Assembly (NCBI RefSeq): GCF_018448935.1
Contig: NZ_RCWC01000020.1
Span: forward strand, 1 to 64,000
Reading direction: 5' to 3'
DNA: 64,000 nt
From: Photorhabdus noenieputensis
GTDB taxonomy: Bacteria; Pseudomonadota; Gammaproteobacteria; Enterobacterales; Enterobacteriaceae
Every line of letters starts with the position of its first letter. Position 1 is the first letter of the stretch. Position numbers and translations under genes: made by a program. The notes beneath the pieces are model-generated. The model was not told where the DNA came from. It saw nothing but the letters and a program-made list of their open reading frames with translations, and did not search any database. Shown piece by piece: positions 17,790-27,966 of the stretch.

Positions 17790-18007
17790 TTAAACCAATG
17801 CCTGTGGATATCGCAGTTATAACACGTGATCAATGGAGTTGAGTATACTTGATTTTATCGCTAACGCCCCTGTTTCACTTATCCAAGTCGTTATTTTCCT
17901 GAAATAATTGCCTTTAGTAGCTATCAGAAATATAAGTAAATATTTAAATGGTGATACTGGCTAACCCAATATCACCAAAGATGTTTTATTGAATAATTGC
18001 CAACCAA
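17790..18007 (-). terminator. dpp operon 3' region with hairpin
   Basis: A hairpin at 17950-17976 (GGTGATA / TATCACC, 13-base loop) lies 32 bases after the dppF stop on the minus strand and is followed by an AT-rich tract. It is a plausible but weak terminator. The rest contains the short upstream region of hmsP. Confidence 0.45.
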
Positions 18008-19027
18008 TTATTCCACTGCAACATTTTCATCCTGATCAACTGCAAAACAAGCGATTAATTGATTACCATATTGATTCAGTTTTGGCTGAAACTGAGTACA
18101 AACACTAAGTGCCCGGCGGCAACGCGCGGCAAATGCACAACCGGGTGGTGGATTCATCGGGCTTGGCAATTCGCCTGTCAATTTTATCCGTTCACGGCGT
18201 AATTCAGGGTTCAACCTTGGCGTTGCTGATAATAACGCCTGTGTATAGGGGTGACGTGGATGACTAAAAATCATCTCTTTACTGCCTTTTTCCACACAAC
18301 GACCAAGATACATCACCATTACTTCATCAGCGATATGTTCAACCACCGATAAGTCATGGGAAATAAAGACATAAGAGAGCCCCAACTCTTGCTGCAAATC
18401 CATCATCAGATTCAATACCTGCGCCCGCACCGAGACATCCAATGCCGAAACCGGTTCATCCGCAATCACCACATCCGGGTCTAACATCAGACCACGGGCA
18501 ATCGCAATCCGTTGGCGTTGACCACCAGAGAACATGTGTGGATAACGGCTGTAGTGTTCGGTTTTTAGCCCCACTTTTTCCATCATCTGCAACACTTTTT
18601 CTTTACGTTCCTGTGCGCTCAACTTGGTGTTGATCCGCAAAGGTTCCTCCAGAATCTGACCAACTTTCTTACGCGGATTAAGTGAACCATAAGGATTTTG
18701 AAACACAATCTGGATTTTCTGACGGCGTAGCTTTTCAGCATCTTTATTGGGTACCAGCAGATCTTGTCCCTGATAATAGAGCTCTCCGTCAGTTGGTTTT
18801 TCAATCATCGTCAGCAATCGCCCCAACGTAGATTTACCACACCCTGATTCACCAACAACTGCCAGCGTTTTTCCCTTTTCCAGTTCGAAAGAGACGCCAT
18901 CCAGCGCTTTTACCGTTCTAGCAGGTGAAAATAACCCTCCCTTAATTGGGTAATATTTTTTTAGATCTGTCGCTTTTAATAACGGCACAGCGGATATTTG
19001 CTGCGCCGGATAGAGATACTCACTCAT
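18008..19027 (-). CDS. dppF: Dipeptide ABC transporter ATP-binding protein DppF
   Basis: This 339-residue ATPase is one of the two nucleotide-binding subunits of the dipeptide/haem-type permease. Visible motifs are Walker [10 protein letters not shown] (about residues 58-66), the Q-loop region [15 protein letters not shown], the signature FSGGQRQR, Walker [13 protein letters not shown], the H-loop FISHDLSVV, and the oligopeptide/dipeptide C-terminal extension with [16 protein letters not shown], including cysteines known to bind an Fe-S cluster in this family. It overlaps the end of dppD by four bases (ATGA) and is the last gene of dppABCDF. Confidence 0.95.
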   Translation of the reverse strand: MSEYLYPAQQISAVPLLKATDLKKYYPIKGGLFSPARTVKALDGVSFELEKGKTLAVVGESGCGKSTLGRLLTMIEKPTDGELYYQGQDLLVPNKDAEKLRRQKIQIVFQNPYGSLNPRKKVGQILEEPLRINTKLSAQERKEKVLQMMEKVGLKTEHYSRYPHMFSGGQRQRIAIARGLMLDPDVVIADEPVSALDVSVRAQVLNLMMDLQQELGLSYVFISHDLSVVEHIADEVMVMYLGRCVEKGSKEMIFSHPRHPYTQALLSATPRLNPELRRERIKLTGELPSPMNPPPGCAFAARCRRALSVCTQFQPKLNQYGNQLIACFAVDQDENVAVE

Positions 19028-20004
19028 GCTGTCGGCCTCCCCGCATCATCCAACGGTATATGGCATTTCACCTGACGTTCCCCCACTGTTCTTAATTCCG
19101 GCTCCACCTGACGACAATGGTCATTTGCATAGGGGCAACGTGGATTCAGTAAACACCCGATAGGCCGGTCATATTTCCCCGGCACAACTCCCGGTAAAGA
19201 GGCAAGGCGAGATTTATCCGTGGCAAATTCAGGTAATGCCCGGAGTAACGCCTGAGTATACGGATGACGCGGTGCTCGGAAGATCTCCGATGCCTTGGCG
19301 GATTCCACAACCTGCCCGGCATACATTACGATAATATGATGAGCAGCTTCTGCCACTAATGCTAAGTCATGGGTGATTAATATTAGTGCCATATTTTCCC
19401 GCTGTTGTAACTCCAACAACAGTTCAATAACCTGCGCCTGAATGGTGACATCCAAAGCGGTTGTCGGTTCATCAGCAATCAGTAATTTTGGTCGGCAGGC
19501 AATCGCCATTGCGATCATCACTCGTTGGCTCATACCACCTGATAACTGATGCGGATACACATCCAGACGTGATGCAGGATCAGGGATACCAACCAAGGTC
19601 AACAGATCAATCGCTCGCTGGCGACGGGTACGACGATTGCCACCTTGATGCACTTTCAGCGCCTCCATAATCTGAAACCCAACGGTATAACAGGGATTCA
19701 AGCTGGTCATCGGATCTTGGAAGATCATCGCCACTTCCGCACCAACTAATTGGCGGCGTTCCTGTTCAGAAATTTTGGTCAAATCACGCTGGTTAAATTC
19801 CAGTTTGTCAGCCATTACCTTGCCAGGATAATCAATCAATCCCATCACAGCCAATGAACTGACCGATTTACCCGAGCCAGATTCTCCGACAATCCCGACA
19901 ACCTGCCCTTGCTCAACTCGGTAACTGATGCGGTCAACGGCGCGGAATGGTGCTTCTTCGTCACCGAAGTGAACCGATAATTTTTCTACATTTAACAGTG
20001 CCAT
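19024..20004 (-). CDS. dppD: Dipeptide ABC transporter ATP-binding protein DppD
   Basis: This 326-residue partner ATPase has Walker [10 protein letters not shown], the signature LSGGMSQRV, Walker [13 protein letters not shown], the H-loop LITHDLALV and a cysteine-containing C-terminal extension ([15 protein letters not shown]). It pairs with DppF to energise the DppBC channel. It starts 12 bases after dppC stops and overlaps dppF by four bases, so translation is probably coupled. Confidence 0.95.
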   Translation of the reverse strand: MALLNVEKLSVHFGDEEAPFRAVDRISYRVEQGQVVGIVGESGSGKSVSSLAVMGLIDYPGKVMADKLEFNQRDLTKISEQERRQLVGAEVAMIFQDPMTSLNPCYTVGFQIMEALKVHQGGNRRTRRQRAIDLLTLVGIPDPASRLDVYPHQLSGGMSQRVMIAMAIACRPKLLIADEPTTALDVTIQAQVIELLLELQQRENMALILITHDLALVAEAAHHIIVMYAGQVVESAKASEIFRAPRHPYTQALLRALPEFATDKSRLASLPGVVPGKYDRPIGCLLNPRCPYANDHCRQVEPELRTVGERQVKCHIPLDDAGRPTA

Positions 20005-20016
20005 TTCGCCACCTCA

Positions 20017-20916
20017 CTACTGCTTGAGTTTAGGATCAAGTGCATCACGCAAACCATCACCCATCAGGTTAAACGCCAACACTGTCAGCAGAATCGCTAT
20101 CCCAGGGAACGTCACTACCCACCAAGCGCTTTGTGCAAACTGCAATACATCAGACAGCATTGTTCCCCATTCCGGCGTGGGTGGCTGCGCCCCCATCCCC
20201 AGAAAACCCAAAGCAGCCATATCAAGAATGGCATTGGAAAAACCCAGAGAAGCCTGCACAATCAGCGGAGCCAAGCAATTAGGCAGAATATTGATAAACA
20301 TCTGACGCATGGAACCCGCCCCCGCCACCTGCGAAGCCGTCACATAGTCACGATTAACTTCGACTAATACCGCAGCACGAGTTAAACGGATGTAATGTGG
20401 CAGAGAGACAAAAGTCAACGCCAACGAAGCATTGACAATGGATGGCCCAAAGATCGCCACGAGCACCAAAGCAAGCAACAGGCTTGGCAATGCCAGCATA
20501 ATATCCACGATACGCATGATGATAATATCCACCACACCACCGAAATAACCCGCCAGCACCCCCAGAAAAACCCCCATCAACAGGGATAACACCACCACCA
20601 GACAACCTACCAGCAATGAAAGCCGAGCGCCGTACATCAGACGTGAAAGTAAATCACGCCCAACATCATCAGTACCCAGAATAAACTGCCAACTTCCCCC
20701 TTCCTGCCATGCCGGCGGCGTCAGCAAAGAATCGCGGAACTGTTCAGCCGCGCCGTGTGGGGCAAGCACCCCCGCCAACAGAGCAACCAACAACATCAGC
20801 ACAATATAAACCAAGCCAGCAACGGCCCCTTTATTGCGCTTAAAGTAATACCAGAACTCCTGCATCGGCGTCATAATCTTAGGCGCACTGTTTGCAGGCT
20901 CAGTCACTTGAGACAT
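20017..20916 (-). CDS. dppC: Dipeptide ABC transporter permease DppC
   Basis: The product is about 299 residues. The EAA loop is visible as YVTASQVAGAGSMRQMFINI, and the C-terminal GMGAQPPTPEWGTMLSD and LMGDGLRDALDPKLKQ are highly conserved with E. coli DppC. An N-terminal cytosolic stretch (MTPMQEFWYYFKRNKG) precedes about six membrane helices. The start at MSQVTE is chosen because E. coli DppC begins identically; the frame is open 20 codons further into dppB. Confidence 0.95.
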   Translation of the reverse strand: MSQVTEPANSAPKIMTPMQEFWYYFKRNKGAVAGLVYIVLMLLVALLAGVLAPHGAAEQFRDSLLTPPAWQEGGSWQFILGTDDVGRDLLSRLMYGARLSLLVGCLVVVLSLLMGVFLGVLAGYFGGVVDIIIMRIVDIMLALPSLLLALVLVAIFGPSIVNASLALTFVSLPHYIRLTRAAVLVEVNRDYVTASQVAGAGSMRQMFINILPNCLAPLIVQASLGFSNAILDMAALGFLGMGAQPPTPEWGTMLSDVLQFAQSAWWVVTFPGIAILLTVLAFNLMGDGLRDALDPKLKQ

Positions 20917-20926
20917 AATGTGCTCC

Positions 20927-21946
20927 CTATTTCTTATGCCGGATACGCGGGTTAACGACGCCGTATAGCAAGTCAACGATCAAATTAACCAAGATGATCA
21001 TGATCGCCACCAGTAATACGCCTCCCTGCACCACCGGATAATCCCGACGTTGAAGTGCATCGATCAGCCAGCGTCCAAGCCCCGGCCAAGAAAAAATAGT
21101 TTCAGTCAGGATCGCCCCCGCCAGCATAATGCCGACCTGCAAGCCGATAACAGTGACAACCGGCAGCAATGCATTGCGAAGCGCATGGACCACAATCACA
21201 CGCATACGACTCAAACCTTTAGCACGTGCAGTACGGATATAATCTTCACCTAATACTTCCAACATCGAAGAGCGGGTCATACGGACAATCACTGCCAGTG
21301 GAATCGTTCCCAAGACAACGGCGGGCAAAATGATATGCATCACCGCATCTTTAAAATCACCGGCTTCACCCCAGAATAGCGTGTCGATTAGCATAAAACC
21401 GGTGAGTGGATAACTGTCATCAAGGAAAACACTGTCGCTTATCCGCCCGGATACCGGCGTCAGATCCAACTGGACAGAAACCAGCATGATCAACATGATC
21501 CCCCACCAAAAGATCGGCATGGAGTATCCGGTTAGGGAAAGTCCTATCGCCGTATGATCAAAAACAGAACCACGCTTTACCGCCGCGAGAACGCCAACGG
21601 GAATACCAACAGCGATAGCGAACAGCATGGCGCATATCCCCAGTTCCAGCGTTGCCTGGAAACGGGGAACAAACTCTTCCCACACCGAGATACGACTTTT
21701 CATGGAGATACCAAGATCACCATGTAACACATTACTTACATAATGAAAGTATTGCTGCCAAAGTGGTTTATCCAACCCCATTTCGGCCATTAGCTGGGCA
21801 TAGCGCTCAGCAGATATTCCACGTTCCCCGGCCATAATGGTCACCGGATCGCCGGGGATCATATGGACAAAAGCAAAAGTCAGTAAAGTAATGCCAATAA
21901 ACGTTGGGATTACCAACCCCAGACGTCGGAGTATGAACTGCAACAT
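20927..21946 (-). CDS. dppB: Dipeptide ABC transporter permease DppB
   Basis: This 339-residue integral membrane subunit starts MLQFILRRLGLVIPTFIGITLLTF, as in OppB/DppB proteins. It contains MIPGDP and the EAA loop YIRTARAKGLSRMRVIVVHALRNALLPV, and ends VVNPRIRHKK. It forms the translocation channel with DppC. It is separated from dppA by 228 bases that contain an attenuator-like hairpin, and from dppC by 10 bases. Confidence 0.95.
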   Translation of the reverse strand: MLQFILRRLGLVIPTFIGITLLTFAFVHMIPGDPVTIMAGERGISAERYAQLMAEMGLDKPLWQQYFHYVSNVLHGDLGISMKSRISVWEEFVPRFQATLELGICAMLFAIAVGIPVGVLAAVKRGSVFDHTAIGLSLTGYSMPIFWWGIMLIMLVSVQLDLTPVSGRISDSVFLDDSYPLTGFMLIDTLFWGEAGDFKDAVMHIILPAVVLGTIPLAVIVRMTRSSMLEVLGEDYIRTARAKGLSRMRVIVVHALRNALLPVVTVIGLQVGIMLAGAILTETIFSWPGLGRWLIDALQRRDYPVVQGGVLLVAIMIILVNLIVDLLYGVVNPRIRHKK

Positions 21947-22110
21947 ATCCCAAACTCTCTTTTTTTAAATGCCGGTTACAGCTCTCAGGCCGTTTGGCTT
22001 GATAAGGGGGAGGACTTTCCCCCTTTTGGCTTACAATCTTTTGGCTCACAACGTAATCAACACCTTGCCTCTACTTTTTTGTTAGTTTTCCACCGGTCAT
22101 AACCATCTGG

Positions 22111-22150
22111 AGAAAACCGCCATCTTCGTTTAAAAATCAGTAAGATGGCG
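22111..22150 (-). terminator. Intercistronic hairpin between dppA and dppB
   Basis: A perfect 9-bp stem (CGCCATCTT / AAGATGGCG) with a 15-base loop is followed on the minus strand by GGTTTTCT. It lies shortly after the dppA stop. Such partial terminators usually keep the binding protein in excess over the membrane subunits. Confidence 0.6.
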
Positions 22151-22174
22151 TATCACAACAAAGCAAAAACAGGA

Positions 22175-23785
22175 TTATTCGAGAGACACGGTATCGAAGC
22201 GGTGTTTATTACCCAATGGCTCAACGACATAACCTTTAACTTCTTTACGGATGGGTTCATAAACAACGGAATGAGCGATAATCAGCGCCGGGACCTGCTC
22301 GTGCATCACAACCTGTGCTTGTTTGTAAAGCTCGACACGTTTGGCGTGATCAGAAGCGACACGCGCTGGCTGAATGATGTCTTCAAATGGCTTGTAGCAC
22401 CATTTAGAGTAGTTGGAGCCTCGCTCTTTGGCCGCACAGCTAAATAGGGTTGCGAAGAAGTTATCTGGATCGCCATTGTCCCCGGTCCAACCCATCATCA
22501 CAACTTGATGCTCGCCGTCTTTAGCTCGTTTCAGATATTCGCCCCATTCATAACTGACAATTTTGGCTTTCACACCAATTTTCTCCCAGTCAGCCTGGAT
22601 CATTTCAGCCATACGACGAGCATTTGGGTTATACGGCCGCTGTACTGGCATTGCCCACAGATCGATAGTAAAACCACCTGCCAAACCCGCTTCTTTTAGT
22701 AACTGTTTCGCCTTTTCCGGATCATATGGATAATCTTTAATGTTATCGTTGTAACCCCATATCGTCGGTGGAATCAGGTTCTTCGCTTTTTGGCCCGCGC
22801 CCTGATAAACCGCCTCAACGATAGCGTCTTTATTGACCGCCATCGTCAACGCCTGACGAACTTTAAGATTATCCAATGGTTTTTTGGTGACATTGAACGA
22901 AACATAACCAACATTCAACCCCGGCTGTTCTAACAAGACAATATCTTTATCCTTCTTCATGCGGGCAATATCCGCTGGATTTGGATATGGCATGATCTGA
23001 CATTCATTTTTCTGTAGTTTTGCATAACGAACAGATGCATCAGGAGTAATAGAGAAGACCAACCGATCCACTTTCGCTTTATCACCCCAGTAGGATTTGA
23101 ACGCTTTATACAGGATACGAGAATCTTTCTGATATTGAAGCAACTGGAATGGACCCGTGCCGATTGGATTCAGATCGACATTTTCCGGCGTACCAGCTTT
23201 CATCATCTTATCTGCATATTCTGCGGACATAATAGAGGCGAAATCCATCCCTATATCAGCCAGGAACGGGGCTTCTGGACGGGTCAGTTCAAACCGGACA
23301 GTATAATCGTCAACTTTTACAATCTTATCGATCATCTCACTCATGCCCATACCAATGAAATACTCATAACTACCGCCTGAGACTTTATGGTATGGGTGAT
23401 TTTTATCTTTTTGACGCATGAAAGAGTAGAGCACATCGTCAGCATTAAAATCACGAGTGGGTTTAAACTCTTTATTTTCGTGCCATTTAACGCCTTTGCG
23501 CAGATGGAAAGTATATGTCTTGCCATCATCACTAATATCCCATCTCTCCGCCAATCCCGGTATGATTTCGGTGGTACCGGCTTTGAACTCAACCAAACGG
23601 TTATACAGTGGTACAGAGCTGGCGTCATAGCTTGTACCGGCAGTGAATAATTGTGGATTAAAGCCTTCCGGTGAGCCTTCGGAACAGTAAACCAATGTTT
23701 TTGCCTGAACGCTGGCGGTTACTGCCAATGCAACTAAGCTGACCCCTAGCTTCAATAACTTCGCTCTTTTAGAGAAAGTAGTCAT
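22175..23785 (-). CDS. dppA: Periplasmic dipeptide-binding protein DppA
   Basis: This 536-residue solute-binding protein has a signal peptide cleaved after about residue 28 (TASVQA / KTLVYCSEG). Its SBP_bac_5 domain carries the family signatures [31 protein letters not shown] and [10 protein letters not shown]. It delivers dipeptides (and in E. coli haem and 5-aminolevulinate) to DppBCDF. The start at MTTFSKR has GGAG eight bases before it; an open extension to 23833 lacks support. As first gene of the operon it is separately attenuated (see 22111). Confidence 0.95.
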   Translation of the reverse strand: MTTFSKRAKLLKLGVSLVALAVTASVQAKTLVYCSEGSPEGFNPQLFTAGTSYDASSVPLYNRLVEFKAGTTEIIPGLAERWDISDDGKTYTFHLRKGVKWHENKEFKPTRDFNADDVLYSFMRQKDKNHPYHKVSGGSYEYFIGMGMSEMIDKIVKVDDYTVRFELTRPEAPFLADIGMDFASIMSAEYADKMMKAGTPENVDLNPIGTGPFQLLQYQKDSRILYKAFKSYWGDKAKVDRLVFSITPDASVRYAKLQKNECQIMPYPNPADIARMKKDKDIVLLEQPGLNVGYVSFNVTKKPLDNLKVRQALTMAVNKDAIVEAVYQGAGQKAKNLIPPTIWGYNDNIKDYPYDPEKAKQLLKEAGLAGGFTIDLWAMPVQRPYNPNARRMAEMIQADWEKIGVKAKIVSYEWGEYLKRAKDGEHQVVMMGWTGDNGDPDNFFATLFSCAAKERGSNYSKWCYKPFEDIIQPARVASDHAKRVELYKQAQVVMHEQVPALIIAHSVVYEPIRKEVKGYVVEPLGNKHRFDTVSLE

Positions 23786-24259
23786 TTCTTGCACTCCATT
23801 TGTGATGTTGTTGTGTACAGCCAGAATCTGCACTTCCTGTCCGAAACTGCGCTGTTTAGGTTTTGTTTATTATTTTCAGCTTATCAATTAAACAACTGTT
23901 GTCTCTTGCGTCAATAAGATCTCAACAGATGTCATAAACAACAGGAAAACACAAAGGAAACCAATAATTAACATAGTTAGCACAAAAACATGACAATGCG
24001 CACATTTTATAGACAAAAAGACCATAAAAAACACATAGTGATAGTATTAATCACTATTCACCTAGGCGCAAAATTTGTGGTTGTTTGATTAATTAGTAAA
24101 CGATTATTTCACAAGAAAAGATGATAACTGGTATAAAATGCTGTGTGCCAAATAAAATCGGTACCTGAAAAGTTAATCCAATAAGAGTAACATTAATAAC
24201 ATAAATAAATACAAAAATCTGTTACTAGCTTTATTTACTTTTCATCACTTTTGGTTTCA
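23786..24259 (-). promoter_or_regulatory. dppA: dppA leader and promoter region
   Basis: No gene lies here. The first 100 bases (dppA 5' leader, 23790-23885) are duplicated at 26327-26425 on the far side of the MFS gene. The rest is AT-rich and should contain the dpp promoter. No GcvB-like or other small RNA gene was recognised. Confidence 0.5.
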
Positions 24260-24502
24260 TTAATGATTGATCAATAAATTAGTGACCATTGCCATTATCA
24301 AGTCGCTATTAATGCTAGGTTGGCTAAAGACATCTTTAGTTATTTCGACCTCATCACCTTTATCAACACAATAAACAGCTTCATAGAAAGAAAGTAATTT
24401 TTTCATAATCGTAAATACTGGTATTAGCAATATAGTGAAGAGATATAAAAAAGTTTCATTGTTTTCTGCGCGAGATAGATGTTGCCCTAAGCTAAAAATC
24501 AC
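24260..24502 (-). pseudogene. Chimeric relic of EamA exporter and ATP-grasp genes
   Basis: This 80-codon frame joins two pieces of the cluster found downstream. The first part (FLYLFTILLIPVFTI) matches the C-terminal helix of the EamA exporters (SLLFLLIPVFTIL). The second (KKLLSFYEAVYCVDKGDEVEITKDVFSQPS) matches the C-terminal region of the ATP-grasp protein (KKLPSFCEAIFYADEDDEIEITKDVFSQPG). The region between was deleted. It is evidence of a third, decayed copy of the cluster and is unlikely to make a functional protein. Confidence 0.65.
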
Positions 24503-24655
24503 TGTGGAAAAGATGGAATAGGAACATAAAGTTCATGTGATGGTGTAACGAGGAACTCTGTCACCTTAAATTTGTGTGAAATAGCTCAAAAGATTCATCT
24601 GAAGTACTGCTCAAAGGGACGCCAAAAGCGGGCATCTCTTGAAATAATGACACTT
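24495..24655. repeat. Dispersed repeat, degraded copy
   Basis: The block (GATGGAATAGGAACATAAAG, then GTGTAACGAGGAACTCTGTC, ending in a damaged hairpin with GGGCATCTCTTGAAATAA) is a diverged copy of 35104-35310. A segment of about 60 bases present in that copy is absent here. Confidence 0.6.
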
Positions 24656-24792
24656 AATCCCGAACTAGAGAAAATACCACTAAAGCAAGCCGCTTTAAAA
24701 TCAGCTAAGGTAACAATCGGTATGTTTACCAATAGCTGTCTTACCCATTCGCGTTCAGGCAAGAAAAACTTTATTGGCGGCGGAGATATATC

Positions 24793-26175
24793 ATGACCAA
24801 AAATAGTTATTCTGAGCAGCCAACATCTTTAAATCGATACCAACGCTGGGTTATCACATGTCTTGTTATCGGGATTTGTTTACCGCTATTAGATGCAACA
24901 ATCATTGGCGTTGCCATTCCATCTCTGACAGTCAGTCTTTCGACTTCAGTTGCGCAGTTACAGTGGGTTTCAACACTGTATACCTTGAGTGCGACAGTCA
25001 CAGTCACGATTTGTGCTTGGGCGACACGCCGAGTGGGAGCCAAGAACCTTTGGCTAACCGGTCTGGCCGTTTTTACGTTAGGTTCGTTATTTTGCGGTTT
25101 TGCCTCTCACATTGATTTTCTTTTAGCCAGTAGAGTCATACAGGGCATAGGTGCCGGTATTCTGATGCCTGTAATGCAAACAGTATTGGTTAATGCAGTT
25201 GGCAAGCAAAACTTGAAAGGGGCTATGGCAACCATTGCTGTACCCACAGTTATTGCGCCTATCGCCGGGCCTATCGTTGCAGGCTATTTATTACATATTG
25301 GTGATTGGCGCTTAATCTTCTTTATCAATGTGCCCATTGGGATAGTAGCCATTGCGCTTAGCGCCGTGTATATCACCAAAAATGATAAATCGGAATCTAT
25401 ACGTTTTGATCTAATGGGATTTTTACTGCTAACGCCATCGCTATTGTTCATGATTTACAGTCTGTCATTACTGACAAAAGCAAATACAATGAGCACCCTC
25501 CATTGGTTAATTATGGCTGGGATCTTACTTGCAAGCCTAATATTCATATTGCTTTTTGTTCGCCATACACGAAATAAAACCTCTGATGCTTTAATTCAAC
25601 TTGCACCGTTTAAAATAAGATCTTTTACTGCATCCATTTGGTTATTACTTCTTTCAAGTATTAGTTTTTATGGCGGCCTTTTTGCTTTACCAATTATGTT
25701 TATACATGGCTTTCAACAAAGTGAATTACTTGCCAGCATTTGGATAGGCGCTCACGGAGTAGGCGCACTTCTTTCACGCTCTTACCTTAAATCATTAAGT
25801 GGACGTTTTGGTGTCAGTAATACAGCTCTGATTGGAACAATAATGGCTATATTCGGCACAGTGCCGCTATTTCTACACAATATCCCATCTCATCCAGAAA
25901 TCATCATAGTAACAATGCTGCTCAGAGGTGCTGGTATAGGTTTACTTACATTGTTAGCTATGTCCCATGCTTATCATGAGTTACCTGCTACTCAAATTCC
26001 CGATGCTAGCGTAATTACCAGAATCGGAACCTTATTTGGTGCATCGCTAGGTACAGCCACTGTCGCTGTGCTTTACAGTATTGCCCCAAGTCGTGAGGAT
26101 TTTTCCCTAATTTTACTTGGGCTACTATTTATTACTTTCTGTTGTACAATTCCAGCCCTCAAACTACGGCGTTAA
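24793..26175 (+). CDS. DHA2-family MFS drug efflux transporter
   Basis: This 460-residue multispan protein resembles EmrB/QacA-type drug:H+ antiporters. The motif D1 equivalent is LLDATIIGVAIPSLTVSL in the first helix. A loop-2 ATRRVGAKNLWLTGL and the antiporter motif C region AVPTVIAPIAGPIVAGYLLHIGDWRLIFFINVPIGI are clearly visible. About 14 hydrophobic segments can be counted. There is no adjacent membrane-fusion gene, so it probably acts alone in the inner membrane. A GGCGGAG ribosome binding site supports the start. It is flanked by duplicated dppA leader sequence on the right and by cluster relics on the left, suggesting it arrived with the island. Substrate unknown. Confidence 0.85.
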   Translation: MTKNSYSEQPTSLNRYQRWVITCLVIGICLPLLDATIIGVAIPSLTVSLSTSVAQLQWVSTLYTLSATVTVTICAWATRRVGAKNLWLTGLAVFTLGSLFCGFASHIDFLLASRVIQGIGAGILMPVMQTVLVNAVGKQNLKGAMATIAVPTVIAPIAGPIVAGYLLHIGDWRLIFFINVPIGIVAIALSAVYITKNDKSESIRFDLMGFLLLTPSLLFMIYSLSLLTKANTMSTLHWLIMAGILLASLIFILLFVRHTRNKTSDALIQLAPFKIRSFTASIWLLLLSSISFYGGLFALPIMFIHGFQQSELLASIWIGAHGVGALLSRSYLKSLSGRFGVSNTALIGTIMAIFGTVPLFLHNIPSHPEIIIVTMLLRGAGIGLLTLLAMSHAYHELPATQIPDASVITRIGTLFGASLGTATVAVLYSIAPSREDFSLILLGLLFITFCCTIPALKLRR

Positions 26176-26570
26176 TCCCAGTATATAGTACGGGTACATA
26201 ATTATGTGCCCGATTTTTAGATGGAATACCTGACACCTTGATGTTCAATGCATATGGTGCCGTTATGAATCAGCCGAAGAAAACACTTAGCACTGTTGGG
26301 AGAACAACTGTGGATTAAATCCTTTGCTTACACTCGATTTGTGATGTTGTTGTGTACAGCCAGAATCCGCATTTCCTGTCAAAAACTGCGCTGTCTGGGT
26401 TTTGTTTATTATTTTCAGCTTTATTTCCATCACCTTAGGTTTCATTAATGGTTTCTCGGTAAATTTAGGTGATATCTAAACGACTAAATCTGATTTTATC
26501 CATCATAGCCGCCAGAGCCAGAATTTTACTGGAAGATATAACGCATCTCCGGTTAGCGACCATTATTATC
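26176..26570. repeat. Duplicated dppA leader segment (26327-26460)
   Basis: From about 26327 to 26425 the sequence closely repeats the dppA 5' leader at 23790-23885 (shared GATGTTGTTGTGTACAGCCA and TTTGTTTATTATTTTCAGCT), in the same orientation. A further stretch to about 26460 (TTTCATTAATGGTTT) matches the 24240 region. There is no dppA coding sequence attached. The first 150 bases hold nothing recognised. Confidence 0.7.
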
Positions 26571-26697
26571 TATACCCGTCATCTTTCAAGCTGCCTCTTT
26601 GTTGGCTGCACTCTCTCACCCCGGTCACATAGTTATCTATGCTCCCGGGGATTCGCTCCCTTGCCGTCGCGATGCAACTTGAAATCCATAGGGTATA
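26571..26697. repeat. ERIC element, copy 2 (127 bp)
   Basis: Bounded by TATACCC and GGGTATA and exactly 127 bp, with core CACCCCGGTCACATAGTTAT and CCGGGGATTCGCTCCCTTGC. It lies immediately after the stop codon of the convergent ATP-grasp gene and may affect its mRNA 3' end. Confidence 0.92.
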
Positions 26698-26707
26698 ACA
26701 TATAATT

Positions 26708-27955
26708 CTAAACAGGTTTCAAATACCCACCCAGTTCTTCCATTATCCTAATTTTTTCGTAATCCTTATGAATAACATTCTTATCATTATGAACTAAGTA
26801 AACGGTTCCAGGTTGGCTAAAAACATCTTTAGTTATTTCGATTTCATCATCTTCATCAGCATAAAAAATAGCTTCACAAAAAGAGGGCAATTTCTTTAAT
26901 TCTGCCACAAAATCATTAGCAGTAAATATACCAGGACGATGATTAATCAAACATACATTATAGGAATGATTAATAAGAATATAAGCTTCTCTTTGTATAA
27001 CCTCATGGAAATTTTCCGGTTCAACAATAGATATGGCAGCAGCACTAATTTGCCCTAAACCTGTTGTTAATTTTGCTATCGTCGGTCGTAATATTCCATC
27101 TATTCTCGCGGCAATTTCAACAAGTTTTGGACCATCAGGCGTTAACATCACTTCCGCATGACTGGGACCATTAAATATGCCTAAAGCAATGACAACTTTC
27201 CTCGTATATTCTACTAAAACATTATATTCTGGATAAGAGGAATCAATAATGTCATCAATATCATAGATTATACTACCCGTATCAAGTTTACGTTTCTTAT
27301 ATTTTACTACTTCGGTAACTAATTGATGACGATTAAGCGATACCATATTAACGACATATTCAGTCCCGTTAAGAAATTCTTGTATTAAAACCTGATGATT
27401 ACAGAGATTAAGTTTATTGGATTTTCCCAGTATTTTATGAAAAGCTTCCTTAGCAGAATGCACATCTTTACAAATATAAACACCATCAGAGCCCGCACTC
27501 TCTAATGGTTTAAGTACTACAGGAAAGTTATTAAAGGCTTTAATCCATTGTTCCGCCGCAGGCCAATCTGAAAATTTGCCCTGCTCAGCCGCAGGAATTT
27601 CATATTTTTTTAGTGTATCAATCATCTCATATTTATTGCGCCTTGCAGATGTCTTGGCAAAATCATTTTTATAATTCAATTCAAAATGATTATTAAGCTC
27701 ATCAGCAAGCGAAACACCACTTTCACTCCCGGCAATAATAAATTCAACTCCCTGTTTTTCAAGGAAGTTGACTGTATCCTCTATCGTGTCGTGAATATGG
27801 TGCTCTTGGTAGATTGAATAATCAAATCCTTTATAATAATAACTATGTAAATCTGATTTCGAAGCAATATGCAAGAGATAACACCCCTTCTCATAAAGCT
27901 CTTTAGCCATAAATTTACCAGAAGAAAAACCATCTACAATAGCAACCTTTTTCAT
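26708..27955 (-). CDS. ATP-grasp ligase (dipeptide-synthase-like)
   Basis: This enzyme of about 415 residues has an ATP-grasp fold. It starts with a Rossmann-like KKVAIVDGFSSGKFMAKEL. The pre-ATP-grasp segment contains IIAGSESGVSLADEL. The nucleotide-binding core has FPVVLKPLESAGSDGVYIC and QVLIQEFLNGTEYVVNMV, and the metal-binding part has GPSHAEVMLTPDGPKLVEIAARIDG. These features match carboxylate-amine ligases of the BacD/L-amino acid ligase type, which activate a carboxylate as acyl phosphate and couple it to an amine. It is the last gene of a four-gene operon-like set. The start at 27955 has GGGG six bases upstream; an alternative ATG at 27967 overlaps the exporter stop (TAATG). Confidence 0.75.
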   Translation of the reverse strand: MKKVAIVDGFSSGKFMAKELYEKGCYLLHIASKSDLHSYYYKGFDYSIYQEHHIHDTIEDTVNFLEKQGVEFIIAGSESGVSLADELNNHFELNYKNDFAKTSARRNKYEMIDTLKKYEIPAAEQGKFSDWPAAEQWIKAFNNFPVVLKPLESAGSDGVYICKDVHSAKEAFHKILGKSNKLNLCNHQVLIQEFLNGTEYVVNMVSLNRHQLVTEVVKYKKRKLDTGSIIYDIDDIIDSSYPEYNVLVEYTRKVVIALGIFNGPSHAEVMLTPDGPKLVEIAARIDGILRPTIAKLTTGLGQISAAAISIVEPENFHEVIQREAYILINHSYNVCLINHRPGIFTANDFVAELKKLPSFCEAIFYADEDDEIEITKDVFSQPGTVYLVHNDKNVIHKDYEKIRIMEELGGYLKPV

Positions 27956-27966
27956 TTTATACCCCA

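Noticed and set aside
24572-24796. 74-codon plus-strand frame just before the MFS gene
   Set aside because: Its first part is the dispersed repeat also found at 35104, it has no ATG or ribosome binding site, and no family is recognisable. It is the MFS leader.
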